This document shows, piece after piece, positions 28,344 to 37,221 of a DNA stretch of 64,000 bases (its first letter is position 1; each line of letters begins with the position of its first letter). The notes beneath the pieces were generated by a model. That model was given only the letters and a program-made list of their open reading frames with translations, was not told the DNA's origin and did no database searches. Made by a program: the position numbers and the translations under genes. The DNA is from G036327475 sp036327475. GTDB taxonomy: Bacteria > Pseudomonadota > Gammaproteobacteria > Enterobacterales > Enterobacteriaceae. The stretch is from NCBI RefSeq assembly GCF_036327475.1, contig NZ_CP132913.1:558001-622000 (forward strand), written 5' to 3'.

Positions 28344-28988
28344 TCACACCGGCTCCCTGAAATCGCCAGCATTGTCTGCGGATAAACCGCTGACCGGCAG
28401 AGGGTTGACACTGTCTAACATTACGCCATTACCGGACCAAATGATCTCGCCGGTTTGCACCAGCATCAGTTGCAGATCGAGCGTTGGTGCTTTAACATCG
28501 CCATTAGCGACGCTATACAGCACGTACTGGGCGTTGAGATGGCGCGCCAATCCAACCGCTTTACTGCGTGACCCCAAACTGTCGTCGGCGGAAAGCCCCA
28601 ACATTTGGCGCGCCGCATGCAGTTTATCGGCGCCCACCACCTGAAATGCACCGCCGCCCTCCGCAATAAGGCGGATAAGGGCCGCAGTGGCTTTATCAGT
28701 CTGTAAGTTGCCGTTAGTGGCGTTTTTAAAGGTATTTACCAGCAGCACGCTGCCGTCGTTGACGCCATCCACCTGCAACATTTGCTTCACCATGGGCGAC
28801 AGACTGGCTGACCAATCAATGGTCTTGATTTTCGGCGGCAAGGTCACTGGCTCACTGGTGACCGGCGGCAGCTGTATCGGAACCGTAATCGGCGGCGCGG
28901 GCTCTACGGTCGGGGACGGCTCTGGAGTTCGGGCGGTACAGCTGGCCAGCACCAGCGCCGTAAGGACGATTAAGGGTGTTTTTTTCAT
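28344..28988 (-). CDS. lpoB: Outer-membrane lipoprotein activator of PBP1B
   Basis: LpoB is an outer-membrane lipoprotein that reaches through the periplasm to stimulate the peptidoglycan synthase PBP1B. I start at 28988 (MKKTPLIVLTALVLASC), which gives a signal peptide with lipobox cysteine at 17; the open frame continues upstream only because it overlaps the broken ycfL. A Pro-rich linker spans about 20-52, then a globular domain colinear with E. coli LpoB from SPMVKQMLQVDGVNDGSVLL to LQLMLVQTGEIIWSGNG. Against E. coli (213 aa) the linker is shorter, and about 18 extra residues follow the normal end, probably after loss of the original stop. Total 214 aa. Confidence 0.93.
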   Translation of the reverse strand: MKKTPLIVLTALVLASCTARTPEPSPTVEPAPPITVPIQLPPVTSEPVTLPPKIKTIDWSASLSPMVKQMLQVDGVNDGSVLLVNTFKNATNGNLQTDKATAALIRLIAEGGGAFQVVGADKLHAARQMLGLSADDSLGSRSKAVGLARHLNAQYVLYSVANGDVKAPTLDLQLMLVQTGEIIWSGNGVMLDSVNPLPVSGLSADNAGDFREPV

Positions 28989-29007
28989 TGTAGACTCGAC
29001 GTAAAAG

Positions 29008-29285
29008 CAAATAGAGACGAGCGTGCTTTTCCCCAGCTTATCATTTTCACTACCTCCACCCGAACTTCCCCAGCAGGAGGCACGAACAGCGTGCACGGCA
29101 CGGCAAACGATATAACATCCAACCCCTGCGCATCGTACCAATAGAAACGCAATACACGGTGACTGACACGGGATGATGGTTTTATTGATGATCAATTAGG
29201 GATCGCGGCTATTGCTGCTGTAGCCGGTTAACAGCAACAGCGCGACTATCCAGGATGCTAACACGTGTTTTGCAACCCATCCCAT
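29008..29285 (-). pseudogene. ycfL: ycfL lipoprotein remnant
   Basis: The start overlaps the hinT stop (TGATG). MGWVAKHVLASWIVALLLLT is followed by GYSS where the YcfL lipobox cysteine should be, so the lipidation site itself is lost. After a stop and a deletion, the C-terminus RFYWYDAQGLDVISFAVPC (near 29135-29080) matches YcfL (RFYWYDARGLEMHPLERP). The middle half of the 125-residue protein is gone. The remnant sits between hinT and lpoB, as in E. coli. Confidence 0.85.
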
Positions 29286-29632
29286 CACGCCACAAGCGGG
29301 CCAAGCGGCCTACCGCCCAAAAGATGCATGTGCAAATGATACACTTCCTGACCCCCATGGCGGTTGCAATTCACGATGAGCCGGTAGCCGTCCGCATCAA
29401 TGCTCTCTTGTTGAGCAATTTTCGCCGCCACAGTAAATAACCTTCCCAGCGCCACTTCATGGTCGACGGTGACATCGTTGACGGTGGGGATCAGTAGATT
29501 GGTCACGATCAAAATATGGCTTGGCGCTTTAGGACTGATGTCGCGAAAAGCGGTAACCAAACTGTCCTGATAGAGAATATCAGCGGGAATTTCACGGCGA
29601 ATAATTTTACTAAAAATAGTTTCTTCGGTCAT
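29285..29632 (-). CDS. hinT: Purine nucleoside phosphoramidase (HIT protein)
   Basis: HinT hydrolyses AMP-lysine and similar phosphoramidates, and acts as a homodimer in the cytoplasm. The product is 115 aa (E. coli 119). It contains the whole histidine triad motif HLHMHLLGGRPLG at the C-terminus and the conserved FSKIIRREIPADILYQD start. It lacks the last four residues (HKGL in E. coli); C-terminal residues affect substrate choice in the family. MTEETIFSKII starts at ATG 29632. Confidence 0.95.
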   Translation of the reverse strand: MTEETIFSKIIRREIPADILYQDSLVTAFRDISPKAPSHILIVTNLLIPTVNDVTVDHEVALGRLFTVAAKIAQQESIDADGYRLIVNCNRHGGQEVYHLHMHLLGGRPLGPLVA

Positions 29633-29767
29633 GGTGGCGCTCCTTGTTTCCTGACTGGTTGGTAATGGAAGTATGAGTGAGGAACTCCCTGCTTTTCAAC
29701 CGGCTGCGGTATTAAAATAGTCACTTATGGCGCACAATGGCAACGTGGACGCATTAACCGTAGCTAG

Positions 29768-29791
29768 CAGGGAGGCTTCGCCGCCTCCCTG
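29768..29791. terminator. Perfect 9-bp hairpin in the hinT-ptsG interval
   Basis: CAGGGAGGC and GCCTCCCTG flank a 6-nt loop. It lies downstream of the ptsG remnant (minus strand) and upstream of hinT, where a ptsG terminator would be expected. Neither side has a clear T tract, so its role is uncertain. Confidence 0.4.
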
Positions 29792-29867
29792 TGTCGCATA
29801 AAATCCCGCTGCGTTAACGACACGGCGACTCTCTGCGTTTCCGCCATCGTCTGCTGCAGTTTTCAAC

Positions 29868-31209
29868 TTATCGGATTACATTCGCCACACTGATACGCAG
29901 GTGGGTGATACAGGCGTCAAGACTGGTGATGCTGGTTTTGCCGCCAAAAGCCACTGCGGCCGCGATATTGCAGCCAGGCGTATGTAACCATTGTGCCGCG
30001 ACGGCGAGTGCGGCCGAGACGATAGTTTGTAATAGGGCCACATCGCCAATCCACAGGCAGCAGCAGTGTATCAACCAGCCCAGGAAGGCGCGCACCATAA
30101 ACGGAAAAACATCCTGAACGGCGCCAACAGAAACAGTATTTCCAATACCATTGAAATGGTCATCCACAGCACACCGACGAATTCCTGCGCGCCCCTGGCT
30201 ATGATCAGGATAACGTTTTTAATTCAACTTGACGATCAGTAGGCGGAACAGGTTGTAATACACTAGACCGTAAGCGTAGACCGTAAGCGATGTCCGCCAG
30301 GGAGAACGGCCAGATGCGGCTGCTATTGCCGCTTAACACCACAAAATCAATCAGCCCATGAGAGACTGGTGCTGTCACGCATGCCAAACAGAATACACAG
30401 CTGAAACGCTAGCCCCGCCAATAGTGCACGAATGACATGCAACAACGGCGCCACGAACATAAAGGAAAATTCTATAGGCCTCGGGTGATACCGGTCAAAA
30501 GGTGGTCAGCGCGGCGAAATCATCATACAGCCGACCATGGCGCGGTTTCCCGGGCGGGTGGCGGGATAAATGGTGATAGCAGAGGCTCCCCAGCCATATA
30601 GCGTGGAATATCGCCATGACATTCCAGATGAAGGTGCAAGCCAAATGGCACTAATGCCGCCCTACCAGACCAGCCGGTAAATACCGAATACCGCCATCGG
30701 ATTCTGATAGGCGGCCCAGTGTGAGAGCGCCTGGATAGCGGCGCCAATCGAATCGGCGGCCAAATAAACGACAGCATCACGCCGAACACAATCGCCAGCA
30801 TAAATATTCAGGCAGCGTGATACGGAAGAAGCGGTTAAACATTAGCGACGACAATAATGCCACCCAGAACCCTGTATCCGCCAGATGTTTGGCAACAACG
30901 TCTCCGGCAGGGAGATGCAGAATGAGCGGCGCGACAACGGCGAAGTTTTGACCATAATCCCGTATGCCACCACCGCCACCAACGCCGCCACGCCGGCGTT
31001 ATGAGTAAACCCCAGCGCCACGCCAACCGCGAAATCAGCGGCATATTGGCAACCGAACCATGCCTCCGCCATGACGTCAGAGGCCACCACCGGCAGTTAG
31101 CTGAACGTCGCGGAACCCACCCCAGCAAAATACTGTCAACAAGCAAGACAGAAACTAGCAGCATTAGCAACTTACCGATTTTTAGGTGGGCGCATGCATT
31201 TTGCAACAT
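29868..31209 (-). pseudogene. ptsG: Glucose PTS permease remnant (IICB-Glc)
   Basis: The start MLQNACAHLKIGKLLMLLVS (31209) matches PtsG. Later blocks are VALGFTHNAGVAALVAVVAY near 31030-30965, GVMLSFIWPPI near 30790-30755, VPFGLH near 30650, PRYMAGEP near 30600, SHGLIDFVVLSGNSS near 30362-30318, and the IIB end GGKTSITSLDACITHLRISV with the phosphorylated cysteine. The protein is broken by several frameshifts and ends early after VANVIR. The linker between the IIC and IIB parts is interrupted by a copied piece of opgH. Loss means no PtsG-mediated glucose uptake; mannose-type PTS could replace it. Confidence 0.92.
29984..30215. repeat. Copy of an opgH fragment inside the ptsG pseudogene
   Basis: This block is about 90 percent identical by eye to 54561-54727, in the same orientation about 24.6 kb away, except that about 68 bp (30003-30070) is missing in the other copy. 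On the minus strand it encodes an OpgH-like segment (GAQEFVGVL, ISMVLEILFLLAPFRMFF). It separates the ptsG IIC end (LRSSVLQPVP, KLNLKT) from the IIB domain, so it is the foreign copy, while 54561-54727 sits in opgH context. Confidence 0.85.
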
Positions 31210-31523
31210 GGTGTTTTACCCCTAGTTCAAAATACCGCTGCATCAAAATCCACACCAGGTCAGACCGGTGGCGATTTCTGTTAATGGCGTCGTTGCCCTG
31301 CATAAAAAGGGTGCGGACTTTATCGGCATTATCATCTTGAAGAAGAGCGCACGCCGCTTGCGTCAGCGTTTCCAGCCTGGCTTAGGAAAAAACGATCACA
31401 ACACAACGGGCAGGGAAACAGTGGTGGAGCAGCCGCCGAACATCATCTGCCTGACGCGCGCGGGCGCAATCGCGACAAAGTAACGCTATTTGATTATTTC
31501 AAGTCAAATGATATTGACTTACA
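31210..31523. other. ptsG leader and tatD 3' spacer
   Basis: In E. coli this interval carries the ptsG promoter, Mlc/CRP sites and the SgrS pairing region. I see no clear operator. A 71-codon plus-strand frame (31268-31483) resembles nothing known to me. Confidence 0.35.
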
Positions 31524-32321
31524 TTAGTTGGCATCGAGGTAGCGCTGCATCTCCACGTGAAACAGGCGGCCGAAATTATCAGTGGTGGCGGCAGCCAATT
31601 GCGTCAGAGAGACGCCTTTCAATGCCGCCATAAACTCCGCCACATCGCGCACATAAGCCGGCTGATTTTCCTTGCCGCGATAAGGTACCGGGGCCAGGTA
31701 GGGGGAATCCGTTTCCACCAGCAGACGATCGAGAGGAATATAGCGCGCTGCCTCGCGCAGCGCTTCTGCATTGCGGAAAGTGACAATACCGGAGAAAGAG
31801 ATGTAGAAACCCATATCCAGTAACGCCTTGGCGGTCGCCTGATCTTCGGTAAAGCAGTGAAGCACGCCGCTACAATCACCGGCCTGCTCCTCGCGCAAGA
31901 TGGCTAGGGTATCTTCGCTGGCGCTGCGTGTATGCACGATGATCGGTTTATTCAGTGCGCGCCCCACGCGAATATGTTCGCGAAACACCGCCTGCTGCTG
32001 CGCCTTGTTATCCTGCTGGTAGTAATAATCTAGACCGGTTTCGCCGAGCGCCACCACACTCTCTTGCGCTGCCAGACGCCGTAGCGCGGCGAAATTGTAA
32101 GGTTCATCAGGATTAAGGGGATGGATACCGCAGGAAAACAGTACATCATCGCGTCGGCCGATCATGGCCGTCATGGCGTGAAAACCCGGCAATGTAGTGC
32201 AGACTGCCAGCATCAGTTTCACATCGCGCGCGCGCGCTTTGGCCGCAACATCCGCCACATCCCGATGCAGCGCTTGGTAATCCAGGGCATCAAGATGGCA
32301 ATGGGAATCCACTAAAAACAT
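31524..32321 (-). CDS. ycfH: TatD-family metal-dependent deoxyribonuclease YcfH
   Basis: The product is 265 aa, the same as E. coli YcfH, one of three TatD paralogs; these are Mg-dependent exonucleases and 3' phosphodiesterases with a TIM barrel. Metal ligands are visible as VDSHCHLDALD at the start, GETGLDYYYQ in the middle (conserved Glu), and VHTRSASEDT, LHCFTEDQ and VETDSPYLAPVPYRGKENQP later. It lies 14 bp downstream of holB and ends the mltG-tmk-holB-ycfH run. It is intact, while the next gene, ptsG, is dead. Confidence 0.95.
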   Translation of the reverse strand: MFLVDSHCHLDALDYQALHRDVADVAAKARARDVKLMLAVCTTLPGFHAMTAMIGRRDDVLFSCGIHPLNPDEPYNFAALRRLAAQESVVALGETGLDYYYQQDNKAQQQAVFREHIRVGRALNKPIIVHTRSASEDTLAILREEQAGDCSGVLHCFTEDQATAKALLDMGFYISFSGIVTFRNAEALREAARYIPLDRLLVETDSPYLAPVPYRGKENQPAYVRDVAEFMAALKGVSLTQLAAATTDNFGRLFHVEMQRYLDAN

Positions 32322-32335
32322 AGTTCAACCTTAAA

Positions 32336-33325
32336 TCACTGGAAAGTATAGGTATGGGCAACGCCTTTCTCCCAATCAAGCAAATGCTGGGTTAGCAATA
32401 GTTCGCGATTAACGCCGCTTATCTCCTGGCATTGGCGCAAACATAGCAGCCATTGCTGCCACTGCGCGTGCAGTACGCCAGCCGACCCGCGCGCCGCTAG
32501 CGCGGTAACTAGCGACGTCCTGTCGGCGTTGACTAGATATTCCTGCGCGCTCTGCTGCCACTTCAACGCATCAGTTAGCAGGCTAAGCAGCCAATGCAGT
32601 GGCTCGTCGTCTTTATCCCGATTCAGCGCTGGCAACAGCGTTAGAAAATCGCCATTGGCCAACGCATCCTGTAACGCCGTGCACAGCGCCAATCGCGTCT
32701 GCCAGCGCGCCGGCTGAAGTAGCGCTTCCGCCGCCAGCGGCGCATTAGCGCACAGGCGTAGTGCGGTGCAGGCGGACAGTGTGTCGTCAAAACCCGCTTG
32801 TCCTAACCAGTACAGGCCCAGCGCCTCATTCGGGGCCAACAGAGGCCAATAAAGGCATCGGCTTCTCAGGGTGGGCAACAGACGCGCTGGCTTTTTACAG
32901 ACTAGCAGAAAATAGGTATCCTCCGGCGGCTCCTCTAGGGTTTTCAACAGTGCGTTGGCCGCCTGCTCGGTGAGTTGCTCGGCGTGTGGCAGCGAGACAA
33001 CTTTCCTCCCCCTCTGGCGGGTGCGCCCATAGACGCTATCGATAATGGTGCGGATACTGTCCACTCCCAGAGTCTGTTCCTTCGGCTCCGGTTGATAAAA
33101 GTCGGGATGATTGCCGGCCATCATCAGCCGGCAGCTGTAGCAGACCCCGCAGCTTTTGCTATCATTCGGCTGCCGGCACATGAGCCAGCGGTTGATGGCG
33201 TAGCATAGCGACGCCTCGCCGTTGCCTGGCTGACTATGCAGCAACAGGGCGTGATGCCCGCGCCCTTGCTGATAACAAGACAGGATTTGTCGGTAGGGGG
33301 CGTTGAGCCAGGGATACCATTTCAT
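32336..33325 (-). CDS. holB: DNA polymerase III delta' subunit
   Basis: HolB (delta') is the stator of the clamp loader. The product is 329 aa (E. coli 334). I start at ATG 33325 (MKWYPWLN), which overlaps the tmk stop by four bases. An AAA+-type core is recognisable: GRGHHALLLHSQPGNGEASL (degenerate P-loop normal for delta'), Zn-binding SCGVCYSC, and ALLKTLEEPPEDTYFLL followed by TLRSRC. The C-terminal helical domain is divergent but colinear, ending in GVNRELLLTQHLL. No frameshift is seen. Confidence 0.95.
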   Translation of the reverse strand: MKWYPWLNAPYRQILSCYQQGRGHHALLLHSQPGNGEASLCYAINRWLMCRQPNDSKSCGVCYSCRLMMAGNHPDFYQPEPKEQTLGVDSIRTIIDSVYGRTRQRGRKVVSLPHAEQLTEQAANALLKTLEEPPEDTYFLLVCKKPARLLPTLRSRCLYWPLLAPNEALGLYWLGQAGFDDTLSACTALRLCANAPLAAEALLQPARWQTRLALCTALQDALANGDFLTLLPALNRDKDDEPLHWLLSLLTDALKWQQSAQEYLVNADRTSLVTALAARGSAGVLHAQWQQWLLCLRQCQEISGVNRELLLTQHLLDWEKGVAHTYTFQ

Positions 33326-33963
33326 GTCGACGGCGCCTGCGCGCGTAGCCATTGCGTCAGTAGGGCGCGAATCGCGACGCTCACCGCGGCGAGCGGCTGG
33401 CTGGCGTCAATGGTCAGGATACGCGCGTCCGCCGCCGCCAGCGTCTGATAGCGGGTGCAGGTACGCTCGAAAAACGCCAGCGACTCTACTTCGATCCGAT
33501 CCAGCTCGCCGCGGGCGCGGGCGCGTGCCAGACCCAGCGCCGGTGGAATATCCAGATATAGCGTCAGGTCGGGGCGGAACTCGCCTAGTACCGTATCGCG
33601 CAGCGTTTGTAGCAGGCACGCATCCATGCCGCGTCCACCACCCTGATAGGCCTGTGACGACAGATCATGGCGGTCGCCCACCACCCAAGCGCCCCGGGCC
33701 AGCGCCGGCTTGATAACTCCCTCGACCAGCTGTACCCGCGCGGCATAAAGCATCAGCAATTCTGTACGATCGGTGATGGGCTCATCGCCTACGCCGTCTT
33801 TAATCAACACACGCAGCGCGTCGGCCAGCGGCGTACCGCCAGGTTCACGGGTACATACCACATCGCGAATCCCCTGTTGATGCAGAACGTCGACCACGTC
33901 GGCAACCGCGCTGGTTTTGCCGGCGCCTTCCAGGCCCTCGATCACGATGAATTTACTGTTCAT
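33322..33963 (-). CDS. tmk: Thymidylate kinase
   Basis: Tmk phosphorylates dTMP to dTDP with ATP and is essential for dTTP synthesis. The product is 213 aa, equal to E. coli. It has the P-loop GLEGAGKT (10-17), the DR(Y/H) motif in GDRHDLSSQAYQGGGRGMD, and the LID-region arginines in RARARGELDRIE. ATG 33963 gives MNSKFIVIEGLEGAGK; the start overlaps the mltG stop by 11 bp. Upstream in-frame sequence is antisense to mltG and not coding. It is followed by holB with an ATGA overlap. Confidence 0.97.
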   Translation of the reverse strand: MNSKFIVIEGLEGAGKTSAVADVVDVLHQQGIRDVVCTREPGGTPLADALRVLIKDGVGDEPITDRTELLMLYAARVQLVEGVIKPALARGAWVVGDRHDLSSQAYQGGGRGMDACLLQTLRDTVLGEFRPDLTLYLDIPPALGLARARARGELDRIEVESLAFFERTCTRYQTLAAADARILTIDASQPLAAVSVAIRALLTQWLRAQAPST

Positions 33964-34978
33964 GATTTTCCTTTGCGTTCTGCTGCTGGCGATAGTACTG
34001 TACCGCCCGGTTATGGTTCGCCAAATTGGTGGTAAACACATGACCACCGCGCCCGTCGGCGACGAAATAGAGGTAGGCGCTTTTCTCTGGGTGCGCAGCC
34101 GCCTCCAGTGAAGCCTGGCCGGGCATTGCAATCGGCGTTGGTGGCAGCCCGGTAATGATATAGGTATTATACGGCGTCGGCGTCGCTAAATCCTGCCGCG
34201 TAATACCGCCGCGATAATTTTCGCCCATACCGTAGATAACCGTTGGATCGGTTTGCAGTTTAATGCCGATACGCAGCCGGTTAATAAACACCGACGCAAC
34301 ACGCGCCCGCTCCTCTTTCACCCCGGTCTCTTTCTCAACGATGGATGCCATAATCAACAGCGCCTGCGGCGTCTTGTACGGCAGGCCCTCGGCCCGACCC
34401 TGCCAAATCTGCGCCAGTGTAGTATTCATGCGCCGGCGCGCGCGCTTGAGAATCGCGCTTTCAGGAGCATTGGCAGTATAAAGATAGGTATCGGGATAAA
34501 ACTGCCCCTCCAGCACATTATCCACCACCTCGCCGAGTTTCGCGCCCAGCGTCTGCGCGGTGGCACCCTGCAGATCATGCTTCATATACGGCGCCCGTCC
34601 GAGAATGACCAGCCATTCTTTCAGCGTTGATCCTTCAATAAAGCGGATGGAAAACTGTGCCTCTTTGCCGCTGACAAGCAGTTGCAGTAGATCGCGCACC
34701 GTCATTCCAGGCTTCAGTCGATAGGTGCCGGCCTTAACCGGCGCCAACGACGACTCCAGCTCCATAAGCCATGGCAGCCAGCCGAGATGTCGTGCCAACT
34801 GCTGTTGACGCAACAACTGTTGAAGATCGTCGCGACCACTTCCAGCCGGCAAGGTAAAAATTATTTCCTGTTTGATGATCAATTGTTCAGCAGCAAAATG
34901 TTTGATCCGCAACAGGCAGCCGATGACCAGCGCTATCAGCACCAGCGGCAGGATAATGAGAAACCTTTTCTTTTTCAT
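33953..34978 (-). CDS. mltG: Endolytic murein transglycosylase MltG
   Basis: MltG is an inner-membrane enzyme that cuts nascent glycan strands and is thought to end their polymerisation. From ATG 34978 the product is 341 aa (E. coli 340), with a TM anchor at about 5-24, a LysM-like region (AGTYRLKPGMTVRDLLQLL), and the YceG catalytic domain with ASIVEKETG (211-219, containing the catalytic glutamate), RLRIGIKLQTDPTVIYGMG and LYFVADGRGGHVFTTNL. It lies 85 bp downstream of pabC and overlaps tmk. It looks functional. Confidence 0.95.
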   Translation of the reverse strand: MKKKRFLIILPLVLIALVIGCLLRIKHFAAEQLIIKQEIIFTLPAGSGRDDLQQLLRQQQLARHLGWLPWLMELESSLAPVKAGTYRLKPGMTVRDLLQLLVSGKEAQFSIRFIEGSTLKEWLVILGRAPYMKHDLQGATAQTLGAKLGEVVDNVLEGQFYPDTYLYTANAPESAILKRARRRMNTTLAQIWQGRAEGLPYKTPQALLIMASIVEKETGVKEERARVASVFINRLRIGIKLQTDPTVIYGMGENYRGGITRQDLATPTPYNTYIITGLPPTPIAMPGQASLEAAAHPEKSAYLYFVADGRGGHVFTTNLANHNRAVQYYRQQQNAKENHEQ

Positions 34979-35063
34979 CGACAAGCGCACGCTCCCTTCC
35001 CAGCTAACAGGCCAATCGCACACTGACTAAAAATCAACATAACAACCTCACGTCCGGCGTCGG

Positions 35064-35861
35064 TCAACACAGCGGACTAAGCTGCAGGTAGAGCGTTCTG
35101 TCGGCATATTGCCGAGTGTCTATCGCCCGCACCGGCATCACCGGCAAGAGGGCACTGGTGATAAACACCTCATCCGCCATGGTCAGGGCATCGGGCCCGA
35201 CGCTCACTTCCTCCAGCGAGTAGCCCAGTGCCGGCAGCAACGACATGACGTGGCGGCGCATCACGCCGGCGACGCCAGCATAACACAGCGCAGGGGTGAA
35301 CACCTCTCGCCCCTGGCGCCAGAAAATATTGGCGCTGCAGCACTCTACCACCACACCCTCGGTGTCCAGAACCAACGCCTCGTCCGTGCCGTCGCGGTCC
35401 AAGTAGGCGCGCACGAGCACCTGTTCCAAACGATTATTGTGCTTAATACCTGCCAGCAGCGGATTACGCGCCAGACGCACCGGGCTTAGGCTCAACCGCA
35501 TGCCCTCCTGGTGCCAACGGGGATACTGCGCCGGCGCAGAGGTGCGTGCAACGATGCGCTGCGGCGCGTCGCAACCGCGAAAGCTATAGCCTCTGCCGCC
35601 GCTGCCGCGGCTTATTAGTGCTTTGATCACGCCATCGCCGCCGCCATGTGTGGCCGCCAGCATTTCACGACGCAGGGCGTCGACATCGAATGGCGTGAAC
35701 AGTAAGCGCTGCGCTGCCTGTGCCAACCGTTCGAGATGCCACGTCAGCAAAGGAATGTCTCCATCAAGCAACCGGGCAGTGGTGAAGAAACCATCGCCGA
35801 AATGTACGGCACGATCAGTGAGTGGCAATTGTGCCTGTGAGATACCGTTGATCCAGTACAT
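35064..35861 (-). CDS. pabC: Aminodeoxychorismate lyase
   Basis: PabC, a PLP enzyme of fold type IV, converts aminodeoxychorismate to p-aminobenzoate and pyruvate for folate. The product is 265 aa (E. coli 269). It begins MYWINGISQAQLPLTDRAVH and holds the PLP lysine in LAGIKHNNRLEQVLVRAYL, plus the fold-type signature around DTEGVVVECCSANIFW. It follows fabF in the E. coli order; here fabF is dead and pabC intact, so pabC must have a usable promoter or read-through. Confidence 0.95.
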   Translation of the reverse strand: MYWINGISQAQLPLTDRAVHFGDGFFTTARLLDGDIPLLTWHLERLAQAAQRLLFTPFDVDALRREMLAATHGGGDGVIKALISRGSGGRGYSFRGCDAPQRIVARTSAPAQYPRWHQEGMRLSLSPVRLARNPLLAGIKHNNRLEQVLVRAYLDRDGTDEALVLDTEGVVVECCSANIFWRQGREVFTPALCYAGVAGVMRRHVMSLLPALGYSLEEVSVGPDALTMADEVFITSALLPVMPVRAIDTRQYADRTLYLQLSPLC

Positions 35862-35934
35862 TTCTCCTCCTCTGGGCCGGTCGCGGAAGACTAAATATGG
35901 CTCGATAACGGGCCATTAAGAACATGCTACGATT

Positions 35935-37147
35935 AAATCGCGTGGAACACCAGCGAGCCGTTGCTCACACCGAAGCTGAACGAGTTGCACAAGGTATAAT
36001 CCATCCCCTTGACCAGACGCACCTCTTTTGGCACAGAGTCCAGATCATCGGGATTATCCATGTTAATGGTCGGTGGAATCGCCTGATCGCGTAACGCCAA
36101 CACGCTGAAGATGGCTTCGTGGCGCCGGCCACCCCCAGCAGATGCCCCGTCATCGACCTCGTGGAGCTCACCATCACTTTGCCGGTGGATTCGGCGAATA
36201 CTGCTTTCACCGCCTGGGTTTCGGCTTTGAGGTACCGTGCAGATATAGGCCACCTGCACCTGCGTTATGCCCGCATCGCGCAGCGCATTGATCATCGATC
36301 GATCGCGCGGCGCTGTTGCTGTCATCTGGTAGCGAGGTCATGTGGTACACATCACCGCTTATGCCAAATCCGACCACTTCAGCGTAGATTTTCGCGCCAC
36401 CTCGTTTAGCGTGCTCATAACTCCTCCAGCGCCATCATGCCAGCGCCGTCGCCAAGAACGAAACCGTCGCGATCGCGATCCCGAGGACGGCTTGCAACCT
36501 GGGGATCGTCGTTTCGGGTCGACAGCGCCCACACCGCGCCAAAACCGCCAACGCCCAGCGGCGTGCTGCCTTTCTCAGGGCTTCCCGCCAGCATCACGTC
36601 AGCGTTGTCATAAGCGATAGTGCGTACCGCATAGTCGATATTATGCACGCCGGTGGTACAGGCGATGGCATATGGAGATACTCAGCCCGCGCAGGCCACA
36701 CAGATGGACAAATGGCCTACACCATATTGAGAATGATCTAGGGGATGAAGAACGGGCTGATTTTGCGCGGTACGCCGTTCATCAGGGCGCTATGATTCTC
36801 TTCAATCAGCCCGAGGCCGCCGATACCCAAACCGATGGCCGCTCCGACACGATCGGCGCTTTCTTCGGTCACCACCAGGCCGGAGTCCCGCATATCTGGA
36901 GGCCGGCGGCGACGCCATACTGGGTGAAGGCATCCACCTTGTGAGCTTCTTTGCGCGACAGATAATCTTTAAAATTAAAATTTTTAACTAAGCCTGCAAA
37001 ACGTGTTGCATAGGCAGTAGTATCAAAATGCTTGATCAGGCTGATGCAACTCTGTCCGGTAAAGAGTGCGCTCCACGTAGATTCTACGGTATTGCAAACA
37101 GGAGACAACGTGCCAAGTCCGGTCACAACTACTCGACGCTTAGACAC
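35935..37147 (-). pseudogene. fabF: 3-oxoacyl-ACP synthase II remnant
   Basis: FabF elongates acyl-ACP and in E. coli makes cis-vaccenate. The first 80 codons read well (MSKRRVVVTGLGTLSPVCNT, start 37147) and stop at codon 93. Later blocks are IACTTGVHNIDYAVRTIAY (keeping the catalytic cysteine, near 36668-36612), TPLGVGGFGAVWALSTRNDD, RDGFVLGDGAGMMALEEL, GKVMVSSTRSMTGHLLGVAG near 36192-36133 and the end LCNSFSFGVSNGSLVFHAI. About 100 codons after codon 92 have been lost, and at least five frameshifts are needed. The catalytic histidine around VNAHGTS is not recognisable. It cannot be active. Confidence 0.95.
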
Positions 37148-37180
37148 GTTTGTACTCCAGGAGGTAGTTTACTGTGGGAC

Positions 37181-37211
37181 TAAAAACTTAGGCGATCGAG
37201 TGATCGCCTAG
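37181..37211 (-). terminator. Intrinsic terminator after acpP
   Basis: On the minus strand a perfect 9-bp stem (TAGGCGATC/GATCGCCTA, loop ACTC) is followed by AGTTTTTAG. It lies 11 bp past the acpP stop and before fabF, consistent with extra acpP transcripts ending here. Confidence 0.85.
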
Positions 37212-37221
37212 AGATATTCAC

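Noticed and set aside
33303..33713. 136-codon plus-strand open frame
   Set aside because: Antisense to the tmk/holB overlap; arginine- and proline-rich composition is typical of a shadow frame.
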